NCBI GenBank assembly: GCA_030063045.1
Contig: JAQSEB010000059.1
Location: 4,340,001-4,404,000, forward strand
Source of the DNA: Pratylenchus scribneri
Lineage: Eukaryota; Nematoda; Chromadorea; Rhabditida; Pratylenchidae
Direction of reading: 5' to 3'
Length of the DNA stretch: 64,000 bases
A program made the position numbers and the translations under genes. Every line of letters begins with the position of its first letter. Position 1 is the stretch's first letter. Positions 50,501-61,180 of this stretch are shown piece after piece. The notes beneath the pieces are model-generated. The model did not search any database. It had not been told where the DNA came from and was given only the letters and a program-made list of their open reading frames with translations.

Positions 50501-53500
50501 CAGAATGGGGCAAAAACACAATTACAAATCAGAATGGGGCAAAACACAATTACAAATCAGAATGGGGCAAAAACACAATTACAAATGAGAATAGGGCAAA
50601 AACACATTTACAAATCAGAATGGGGCAAAAACACATTTACAAATCAGAATGGGGCAAAAACACATTTACAAATCAGAATGGGGCAAAAACACATTTACAA
50701 ATCAGAATGGGGCAAAAACACATTTACAAATCAGAATGGGGCAAAACACATTTACAAATCAGAATGGGGCAAAAACACATTTACAAATCAGAATGGGGCA
50801 AAACACAATTACAATTCAGAATGGGGCAAAACACAATTACAAATCAGAATGGGGCAAAACACATTTACAAATCAGAATGGGGCAAAAACACATTTACAAA
50901 TCAGAATGGGGCAAAAACACATTTACAAATCAGAATGGGGCAAAAACACAATTACAAATCAGAATGGGGCAAAACACAATTACAAATCAGAATGGGGCAA
51001 AACACAATTACAAATCAGAATGGGGCAAAACACAATTACAAATCAGAATGGGGCAAAAACACAATTACAAATCAGAATGGGGCAAAAACACATTTACAAA
51101 TCAGAATGGGGCAAAAACACATTTACAAATCAGAATGGGGCAAAAACACATTTACAAATCAGAATGGGGCAAAAACACATTTACAAATCAGAATGGGGCA
51201 AAAACACAATTACAAATCAGAATGGGGCAAAACACAATTACAAATCAGAATGGGGCAAAACACAATTACAAATCAGAATGGGGCAAAACACAATTACAAA
51301 TCAGAATGGGGCAAAAACACAATTACAAATCAGAATGGGGCAAAACACAATTACAAATCAGAATGGGGCAAAACACAATTACAAATCAGAATGGGGCAAA
51401 ACACATTTACAAATCAGAATGGGGCAAAACACAATTACAAATCAGAATGGGGCAAAACACAATTACAAATCAGAATGGGGCAAAACACATTTACAAATCA
51501 GAATGGGGCAAAAACACATTTACAAATCAGAATGGGGCAAAAACACATTTACAAATCAGAATGGGGCAAAAACACATTTACAAATCAGAATGGGGCAAAA
51601 ACACAATTACAAATCAGAATGGGGCAAAAACACAATTACAAATCAGAATGGGGCAAAACACAATTACAAATCAGAATGGGGCAAAACACAAATACAAATC
51701 AGAATGGGGCAAAAACACAATTACAAATCAGAATGGGGCAAAACACAATTACAAATCAGAATGGGGCAAAAACACAATTACAAATGAGAATAGGGCAAAA
51801 ACACATTTACAAATCAGAATGGGGCAAAAACACATTTACAAATCAGAATGGGGCAAAAACACATTTACAAATCAGAATGGGGCAAAAACACATTTACAAA
51901 TCAGAATGGGGCAAAAACACATTTACAAATCAGAATGGGGCAAAACACATTTACAAATCAGAATGGGGCAAAAACACATTTACAAATCAGAATGGGGCAA
52001 AACACAATTACAATTCAGAATGGGGCAAAACACAATTACAAATCAGAATGGGGCAAAACACATTTACAAATCAGAATGGGGCAAAAAACACAAATAATCG
52101 CAAAAAAAACTTAAAAATGATGAATTGAATATTTAATTTGGTTCCTTTTTACTTGTATGTTTTGGCCAAATTTTGAGACAATGGCAAGAGGGCAGTCGCA
52201 TCGCAGACGACCACCACCGAATTAAAACTCTAAAAATATAAAATAAATTTACAATGAATAATGAATTTATTGGGAATTAACTTGTTCGGGCATAACCGCC
52301 GCCGGCATTGATGAATTTGTGGAATATTCAATCATGGATTGTTGTTGAGCAAATGGAGGAATATTAATACTGGCTTGAGGAGATTGTGATTTTTCTAGTT
52401 CAATTGTGTTTGGCATCGGCATTATAGATTGGGATGGTGATGGGGGAATGGCACCGGACATTGAAGTGCCTCGATGACGAATTGAATTGGCCACATTTTG
52501 AAGGGAAAAACTGCGAATGGCCGCCGGTGAGGACGAGGAATTGGGCGAGGACTGAAATAATTATGGTGAATATTTATTCAAATTAAGTAAATATTACCTC
52601 CAATACTCTACTAATTGATTTTGTCTGATGAGTTTGTTCAAGTAATAATGATGGAGGGGAAAGACTATTATTTTGTTGTTGATTTTGTCGATTTGAAATT
52701 GAAATTGATTCACTTTGAGTAAATTGATTATTATTTGGAGAGTTTGGACGATTTGATGCATTGGCTGGACTGATGCATCGAAGTGGAGGCGATGATTGAA
52801 AAGGGAGGACACCGGAAATTGATGAAGTTTGGCGAAGATTAATTGGCGGAGCAATTGGATTCACTGAAAATTAGAATACCGGTATTATTTTTTATATTTA
52901 AATTTGAATGAACCTACCAAATACGCAATATTCAGCCAATGAACGAGGATGAATTTTGCTGGCTTCGGATGGTTGGGATCGAGTACTGCCCAATCTTCCA
53001 AATGCATTCGCCCCTTTTCTTCCACTTTTCATTGGAGGAACAATTCGAGGAATTCCCTCTCCACCGTAAAAATCATTCATTTGGCCATCTTTTGTCCATA
53101 AAAGTGTATTCATTGGCCCAAAAAGTACCAAATAACCTTAATAAAATTAATTTTATAAAATATTTTATTTAATATACCAAATCGATTGAATCTTGCGCCA
53201 CAATTTCGAGGTGATGGCACTCGATGGTCAAAAGGAGATGGCAAATAACTGCATGGAACGGCCGCAGAAATTGTTCGATTTGATGAAGTTGGCATAAAAT
53301 TGGAATCACCGCCTCCAAATTGGTCAATATTGGCAAAAGTGGAAGAAGACATTTGTTGGTCTTCACTGGCCGAACCAGATTGGGAACTGGTTTTGGATTG
53401 GCTGCTGACCATTGGAACATCAATTGATGGATTAAATACCCAAAATAATTATTAAAAATATTAAATTAAAATTATGATTTAAATTACTTTCATTAAATCA

Positions 53501-55685
53501 ATAATTCTGGGAAGTCGTTGCAGAATTCGGTAAAGAATTGTTTGATTGTCTTGGATTTTTTGTTGAATATCACTTTCTTGTTGAAGCAATGTCAAAAAAA
53601 GTGAGGCCTTTTCCGGTGTGAATGGCGAATCCTTTTGGATAACTTCCACAAAAACCAATCCATTGTCGATGAATTCCCGGTGAAAACGCATTTCAAAATT
53701 TATTTTATTAAATTTGTTCAAATGCATATAGGAAAAACCAATTGCCTTTTAATTGAAAGGGAATTAATTTGAACATTAGGCAAAAGGAAATACCGCTCGA
53801 GTGAAGTTGACCTTTAAAAAACGAATATAATTATTTTAAATAAACATTTTGGATAATACTTCTGTCGTGTAAAGTCCTTCCGTTGAATGTTTTCTCAATG
53901 CTTCCAATTCGGTCAGCAAATCCCCTCCAGCCATATTCGGTGCCCTAATCCATCGTTGCCATTCGGAATACTAAAATGGAATGGAATTAAATATAATTAA
54001 TTCCCATTTCTTAAAAATACAATTGGCGATTGTGGGGTTCCACCACCACCACCACCGGTGTCCATCATCATCATTGTTTGGGGTGCATTTTTGATTGATC
54101 CAAAAATGGTTGATCGTCCACTGACCGAATTCCTTCCATCCGTCGTTGCCATTGATATTCTCTGTTGTTGGTCAATTCCAACAATGCTCTCATCCAATGA
54201 ACCACTGGCCATTTGCATTAATTCCGGGTCAATTGTTTGTTCCACCAATCGATCCCTTTCTTCGTCCGTTTTCGATTGGGTTATTGGGGTGGCCATTTCA
54301 TCGCGAAGTATATTCTAAAATATTTATTAATTATTTTAATAATTTAATAATATTGAATATTACCGAAAGTTCATATGCAATTGGATGCCGGCACAATTTT
54401 TGCTTAACTGCCGATAATGTATACAAAAATTTGGTTGTTGACCTTGAATTATTTAATAATAAATGAATAAATAAAATATTTTGAATTACTTTTGGTATGT
54501 GATTGATTTATGCCAAGCCGCATCCATCAAAGTGTCCCTTTCAATTCCCTTAATATGTTTTAACATTTGCTGATTATTAATTAATACCTTAAGAAGACGA
54601 GGATTTTCGAGTCCATAATTTGAATATAAAGCCAAAGCATTTAATGGGGGCAAACCAAGGGCAGCCAATTCTTCGCCTTCATGCTTAAAATAAATAATTA
54701 TTTAAATCAATAAAAAATATTTTACTGAGAACACAAGTCGCCATGCACAAAATGGGGCCATACTGACCATTGATGGAGTCGATTTTTGATCAGCCATATT
54801 CCACAACTTAAAAATATAATTTTAATGGCTATTTTTATTTATTACTTTCAATGTTGAATCATTTGCGGAAGTGAAAAATGAATTTGGTTCACGGTGATGT
54901 GGATGCCAATCCAAACAAAATATTTTCGCCTGATGTGCTTTAAATTGAACAACCGGTTGTGAAGTGTACTTAATTAAATTTACTAGAAAATTTACTAATT
55001 TAAATATTTTAAAAATAAATTACCCGCAAATCCCAAAGGCGAATATCAGTTCCATGAGTGGTTAACAAATAATTATTCAAATGTGGCGAAAATTTTGATT
55101 GTCCAGCGCCAAAAGTAACGCCCAATCGGGCGGTTGGTGTCCTCAAATTTGTTCTTAAATCCCAAAAATTGACGGAATCATTCTCAGCGCAAGTTATCTT
55201 AATTTTAATATTTTTACGAATATTAATGATATTTAAATAACCATAAATTGATCATCGAATGGGCACCAACAAAAATCGGATATTTTTCGTGATTGGGCAG
55301 TGAATGTTGCCAATCTTTGAATATGCGATCCTTGACCAAGTGAATATAAATCGATAAATTGTCCAGACTAAAAAATCAATAATTAAACACTAAAATAAAG
55401 AAAAAAAACCAACCACACTGCTAAAATAACCAGTGGAAAGAGGATTGAATTTTAGTAATCGAACCAATTGACGGTTTGAACGCAATTTTACCCATGTATT
55501 TGCGGAGGTTGAGCCAACAGTCAAAACACTCAGTGAATTTGAGCCGGCAACGACCAAATGTTCGGTGTTGGCCAAAACATCCAAAGCAGTACCCTAAAAA
55601 ATATTTGGGATGATCGAAAATGGAATGGGAGGAAATAACTTACTCGAACATCAATTGAAATTGGATCATCGCCACGAAGAACCAT
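47518..55685 (-). CDS. WDR59, GATOR2 complex subunit
   Basis: WDR59 is part of GATOR2, which signals amino acids to mTORC1 at the lysosome. Start ATG 55685 (MVLRGDDPISIDVR). WD blades: FTAQSRKISDFCWCPFDDQF, ENDSVNFWDLRTNLRTPTAR, NYLLTTHGTDIRLWDLRYTS, FKAHQAKIFCLDWHPHH and NDSTLKLWNM. After a linker there is an RWD-like region (GDLLTELEALRKHSTEGLY ... FIDNGLVFVEVIQKDSPFTP), Ser-rich segments, and YADILYRWRMHKKCAEVLKF before a C-terminal zinc domain: WCSICGQQLNEG, IVCRCPAICA, DCSICEQPC and CNSCGHGGHFMHLANWF, ending CPLGCGCECKF. The CGHGGH ... WF ... GCGCxC end matches WDR59 better than WDR24 or MIOS. Intron 49030-52152 holds satellite array 3. The CARNMT1 stop is only 158 bp upstream on the same strand. 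Confidence 0.9.
49031..49080. repeat. Direct repeat flanking array 3, copy 1
   Basis: Near-identical to 52112-52161; core GAATATTTAATTT(A/G)GTTCC then TTTTTACTTGTATGTT. On the minus strand both copies contain ACATACAAGTAAAAA, i.e. the WDR59 exon end and its splice donor; only the 52152 donor is in use in my model. Confidence 0.85.
49100..52096 (+). repeat. 28/29-bp satellite array 3 with 1199-bp higher-order repeat
   Basis: About 103 units occupy nearly all of a 3123-bp WDR59 intron, antisense to the host. Unit variants (four or five A; CAATTAC or CATTTAC) and rare private changes recur with a period of exactly 1199 bp: CAAATGAGAATAG at 50582 and 51781, ACAATTCAGA at 50811 and 52010. Copies span about 49652-50850 and 50851-52049. 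Each copy equals 42 units if made of 23 29-mers and 19 28-mers. The array is bordered by a 50-bp direct repeat (49031-49080 and 52112-52161). Long open frames through it (up to 1003 codons) are artefacts. Confidence 0.97.
52112..52161. repeat. Direct repeat flanking array 3, copy 2
   Basis: Partner of 49031-49080. This copy contains the functional exon end (minus strand ACATACAA at 52153) and donor GT at 52152-52151. Confidence 0.85.
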
Positions 55686-55843
55686 TTTCCTTTTTGTATT
55701 AAAATTTAATGTTTATTAATCCACAATTTCAATATATAAATGCATAAATAAAGCATAAATAATGAAAAAAAATTAATTAAAAAACATTTATATGCAAAAA
55801 AAATGTGAATGAAGTGTTATAAAATGGAATATAAAATATTTTC

Positions 55844-57237
55844 TTATTTGTTGATTTTCCTTGCCATAAAATACCCGCAATAATAATGGTATTGAAGCAT
55901 TGAATCTGGGTTGCACGTATATTGGGAAGGGGGCAATTCCCCTTTGCCTTTGACTTCTTCCAATTTGAATCCACATTTTTCGACCAAATTCAAAATTGTT
56001 TGGAATGGTAATTCCAATGAAAGAGTGTCCTGCGAATCCTCGTGATGATAAGTTAATGGGCCAAAATTGAGCCAATATCCTCCTTGTTTCAATATTCGAT
56101 GGACCAGTCGAATATATTCCAATGGATTTGGGCCAGTGTCGAGGAAAAAAACGGAAACGATTGTGTCGAATTGATCATTTGAATTTGCATAAACTTGGAG
56201 AAAATCGCCGGCGCACATTGAAAAATCCGATGAATCCTTAAATTTACAAAAATTGCTATTAAATTTAATTGGAAATTAATTTTACCTCTTGGCCAAGTCC
56301 GAATGCAGGATTTACATCCGGAAATTTCACTGCCTTCAATTGGTCACGAAAACTCCATGAATTGGAAAAATCGAGAACATATGGATAAATTGTGAATTCT
56401 TTCTCCTTTAATTGAATTGATGATTTAAAATAATTCATAAGTTATTTTTACCTGTTGACATGAATTTAATATGAAATTTGAAGCAAGTAACATAAAATAT
56501 GAGAATTCATTCCCAGTAACGGAAAAGCCAATTTTGCGAAGATCCCAAGCCAATCGAGCCAATCCTGCACCGGTAACCAATATTTGGGTGGAATTGCGAT
56601 TTTCTTCTGATGGAAATAATTGTTTTGTCTTCTCAAAAACCAAATTGTAGCAGGAATTACGTTCAGCAGATCCTTCAAATTAATTTTTTAAATTAACTTA
56701 ATAAATTCCAACCTTCTTCACTCCAATCGCGAACAATTTGCTTTAATGTGCTCTTCACTTTGGTCATATAATGTTCCGTTGATGGATGCACTTTATTCAT
56801 TTCGAATGCTTTTTGCACAGAACCACCAAAAATATTTGCACCACAATGGACAATCATTTCGAATAACCTTCAAAATCAGTTATTTCTTCTAATTAATTTA
56901 ACTTACTTTTGGTTTTCTTCCACACAATCCCGGACTTTGCGCATATGTTCGGTGATTGATCCAATTAATAATCTTCTATCCTCTTCTGCAAGTTCCCTTA
57001 AAAAATAATTAGCTTATAATAAATTTGAATAATATTAACTATTAAAACATACATTATTGCATCGGCTTGTCGTTTTAATTTGATCATGCAATATTTTTTA
57101 TAATATCGCAGAGAATTGATCACTTTTTCAGCAGCTTCAATTTCTTTGATTTCGTCATCATCATCAGGAAATTCATTTGTTTCGGTATTATCGTTGTTAT
57201 TGTTAGTATTACTGCTGATGGAAACCGCTTCTTCCAT
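55844..57237 (-). CDS. Carnosine N-methyltransferase (CARNMT1, N2227 family)
   Basis: CARNMT1 methylates carnosine to anserine using SAM; in other animals it also methylates histidine in proteins. Start ATG 57237 (MEEAVSISSNTNNNNDNTET), then EAAEKVINSLRYYKKYCMIK, AERNSCYNLVFEKTKQLFP, SAM motif ILVTGAGLARLAWDLRKIGF with GNEFSYFMLLASNFILN, YPYVLDFSNSW, VSVFFLDTGPNPLEYIRLVH, GGYWLNFGPLTYHHED and a C-terminal MLQYHYYCGYFMARK. These follow the N2227 domain order fully. It shares a 152-bp gap with the divergent ARV1 gene. Confidence 0.94.
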
Positions 57238-57389
57238 ATTTTTCTTTATTATTCAAAATTCATTTTTTTTAATAATACAAATCTATAAAAAATCTTAAAA
57301 TTATTAATCGAAACCGATGTTTTAAACAAAAATTATGTATTTTTGTCTAACTAATAATTCCTTCATTAGTATTTATTAATAAATTAAGG

Positions 57390-58301
57390 ATGGCAGAAAA
57401 TGAATTTGTTTGCATAAACTGCATGAAACCATCTCCTTCATTATTATTCACTGCTTACAACAAAAAAGGAGATGTCATCAGAATTACAGAATGTGTATGT
57501 TTTTAAATAAAATATTCCAAAAAATCTGGTCGAGTAATTTTCAGAAAAATTGTAATTCTCCCGTTGATAAATATGTGGAATATGATATTGCTTTGGTAAT
57601 TATTGATTTGGTTGGTTATTTTTTTGGCCGAAAAATTATTATAAAAATAATTATTAAGATTTTGCAATACAAAGAAGCTTATCGACATTTGCTCATCAAT
57701 TTTAAATTCAAAGTTTTCAAAAAATATTTTAAAATTAATTTAATTGTCGTTTTTAAGTCATTCACTCGAATAATTTTCATATTCTTGCTTTGTGATGGCT
57801 ATAAAGCTTGGATTCAGTGTCGACATGAAAATTCTAATTCTAATGGTGTTGTTCGGGTTTATGATTTGGAATGGAAATTTTATAAATCACTTTTGCAAAG
57901 TACTATTGAATTTATGGCTTATTCGCTTACACATTATCTACTAATGAAAATTGGAAAATTCAATCTCAATGAATATCCGGTCAAATTGAAGGAGACTTTT
58001 TTCATAGAATCGGCCCTAATTGGCTTTTATGGAAATTTATTTATTGTTTTCTCAATAATTTGGGAACTACATGGAAAATTTATTTATAAATTACTGACCC
58101 AAATTTTCATTGTAATTTCACATATTCAAGTTCAAAGAGGTTGGCTTATATTCTTATTAACTTAAATTTTTACTTTTTATTTTATATTTAGCTCTTTTCA
58201 TTCAATGCGATTTCAAAAATGTAATGATTGTTTTAATATCAGTATTTGTACAAAATATAGCCGGAAATTGTACGGCAAATATAATCGATAAATTCAATTA
58301 A
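57390..58301 (+). CDS. ARV1 lipid-homeostasis ER membrane protein
   Basis: ARV1 supports sterol trafficking and GPI-anchor synthesis in the ER. Exons join from ATG 57390: the N-terminal zinc-binding ARV homology domain reads EFVCINCMKPSPSLLFTAYN, VIRITEC, then KNCNSPVDKYVEYDIALVII, DLILQYKEAYRHLLINFKF. Two Cys pairs (CINC, CKNC-type) are present. Several membrane segments follow (FYGNLFIVFSIIW; IFIVISHIQVQR), ending ALFIQCDFKNVMIVLISVFV and a short tail. Small introns around 57497-57543, 57610-57657 and 57713-57757 are inferred from phase. Convergent with ALDH6A1, 149 bp apart. Confidence 0.88.
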
Positions 58302-58450
58302 AATTTGAAATATTTATCCAAATTTTTATATCTCATTTTGAATAAATAAATTTATAATAGACCTATAATATCATTGATTGGGATATTCTTTTCTTATTAA
58401 ATTGGCTTATTTAATATGGAATAATTTGTAGGCATCCATCACTGATTGAG

Positions 58451-60588
58451 CTATTTGAGTTGTGGAAAAGCCATCTGCGGTTTTGACCCGGATTCGGCAT
58501 CTTCTGCACGCCAAAGTTGAGTAACCGTTTTGATTTGTGTGTAAAAATTGAGTCCGGCTCGCCCATAGAAATTTGAATCGCCGAGAAAACTAAATAAATA
58601 TAAATAAAATGCTTTTAATTTTTAAAATTCTAACCTTCCACGAGAACCAGTGAAGGAAAACATTGGAAGAGGCACCGGAATTGGGACATTTATGCCCACT
58701 TGGCCGACATCAATTTCCGACACAAATCTATGGGCCGCTGCTCCACTTCGAGTAAATATTGCCGTTCCATTTCCATATGGATTTCGATTCACCAAATTCA
58801 TTGCGTCTTCCAGAGTTTCCGCTTCCAGCACACACAAACTCGGTCCGAAAATCTCTTCCTATTCAATTTTAAAATTTATTATTTTTTAATTTGTCCAAAT
58901 CTACCTTGTAACATCGCATATTCGGTTTCACGCCGGTGATTATTGTTGCCCCAACAAAATTTCCTTTTTCATATCCTTTGACTTGAATTTTGCTTCCATC
59001 CAAAGGCACTTCGGCACCCTCCTCCTTCGCCGATTTGATTAATTCAATTATGCGTGCCTTCGATTTTTCGGAAATGACTGGTCCAATGTCAGTTTTGGGA
59101 TCAGAGCCAGGTCCAACGGTCAGCTTTTTTGCCTTCTCAATTAAATCAGGAATCCATTTGCGCGATTCACCAACAAAAACTGCAGTCGAAAGTGCCATAC
59201 ATCGTTGGCCGGCAGCACCAAAAGCAGCTGCGGTTATCTTAAATTGGAAGGAAAATTAATTAAAAAATAAATTAAATTCACCTGATTCAAGCAATGTTCT
59301 TTATTTGCGTCCGGCAAAATTACACCTATAAATTGTAAATATTAACAGAGACAGCTGAGTTAAAAAACATTTTCAAAAATTAGTGCAATTTTAATTTTCT
59401 TAAATATGACCAACCATGGTTTTTAGCACCCAAATTAGATTGCACTCGTTTGCCATATTTCGACCCTTGCTCATAAATGTATTTTCCCTGAAATTATTAA
59501 AAAGATTATACTGCATAATTTTGAGAAGAATATTACGGCTTGATCACTTCCAACGAATGAAATTGCCTTTATGTCCGAATTTTGACAAATAAAATTAACC
59601 GCATTGTGCGTCCCATGGATTACATTCACACAACCATCCGGGATACCGGCCTCCTAAAATAAATTAAAATATTGATATTTTTGTATTCAATTCCCATACT
59701 TTTGCTAATTCCATGAGCATTATTGTTGCGCCAGGGTCTTGTTCTGATGGTTTCAAAATCATTGTATTGCCGGCAACCAAGCTCAATGGAAACATCCAAA
59801 GTGGAATCATTGCCGGAAAATTGAAAGGACAAATCCCTTAAAGTATTCAAATGACACTTTTAAATTGAATTAATTGATTGACTAACCTGCAGTCACTCCG
59901 AGTGGTAATCGTAAACTATATGTTTCCATGTCCTTGGCAATACTAAAAATTAAAAAAATTAAAACATTATATTTTCATTTTAATTGTTAATTTTGATTTA
60001 CTTTGGCAAATGTTCTCCAAGCAAAATACTGGACGCATTACAGGCATATTCAACAACCTAAATTAATTTAATTTATTTTATATTTACTTATTTATTAATT
60101 TACTTGTAATCCACGATATACATCACCTTCGGCATCTGCAATGGTTTTTCCCTGTTCCAATGTAATATTTTCAGCTAATTTCTTTTGGTCCCTTCTTATC
60201 AGTTCTTGCAATCTGAGTTTTTTAAATTAAATTGTAGATGAAAAAGCATTAATTAAAATACCTAAACATGCATTGTTGACGAGTTACAATTGATGAATTC
60301 CTCCATGTTTGGAATGCTTTTTTGCAAGAATTAACAGCGGATTGCATTTCATCGTTGGTTGCTTCTACATTTAATCAATATTATTTTAATCTTTATAATG
60401 ATAGTGGAATAACCTGGAACGCGCGATATCACTTCATTCGTTGCCGGATTCGTTAAATCAATCCATTTTTTCGATTTAGATTCTATTTTCTGTCCATCAA
60501 TCCATAAAGGCACAGACGAAGATGCATTGGAAGCTAATCCACGGTAGGATAATAATTTGGCAAATTTTATTGAGCTAATCAGCAGCAT
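58451..60588 (-). CDS. alh-8: Methylmalonate-semialdehyde dehydrogenase (ALDH6A1)
   Basis: CoA-acylating mitochondrial aldehyde dehydrogenase in valine and pyrimidine catabolism. Presequence [20 protein letters not shown], then [96 protein letters not shown], and catalytic [20 protein letters not shown] with the active-site Cys. The substrate region [20 protein letters not shown] distinguishes MMSDH from other ALDHs. Ends with [18 protein letters not shown]. About eleven exons, length typical. Confidence 0.96.
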
Positions 60589-61180
60589 TTTCCTTAAAAT
60601 GATTAATTGTCTGAATTAAATCCCTTAAAAAAATTTATAATAAGCCATTTATCGCCTAATAAAAAAATCAATACAAATATAGGTATGTAAAAAACAAAGC
60701 AATAAAAAATAATCTCATCAATCAGATGCATTATTATCAATTTCGTAAAATAAAAGATTTAAAATATTGTGAATGATGAATTGAATATACTGTTTTTGTT
60801 TTGATTGTGAAAACGTGACGGGGATCGGGGAGCACGATGGAAAGGAATTTAAAAGAGTAAAAGTCACAATTCTTTTTTTTTGGTAATCATTAATCAATAT
60901 GTTTTTATAGTTTATCCAATTGAGTAGTAAATTTTATGGGCATATACATTATATATTTTAAAATGAGAAAATGAAATTAAAATTGTAAAAATTGGATTGA
61001 AATAAGATGTAAAATAAAAAATAATAATAATTCATTATAGCAGCAAATGAAGTCTGATGGATGGGGTGGTTGGTGGCTATTACTTTTTGAAAAAAAAAAA
61101 AACATTGGCAAATGGGGGTGGGTGGGGACTGGGGAGACTATTTAAATATTTCTGTTGAAATAACCATTAATATTTGTCAT
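60589..61180. other. Intergenic / 3' UTR of ONECUT gene
   Basis: Very AT-rich stretch between the ONECUT stop and the ALDH6A1 start. Includes a GGGGGTGGGTGGGGAC patch near 61115. No gene supported. Confidence 0.5.

Noticed and set aside
49117..52128. CRISPR-like array of about 29-bp repeats
   Set aside because: Units are directly adjacent with no unique spacers, lie in a eukaryotic intron, and show satellite-type variants and higher-order structure.
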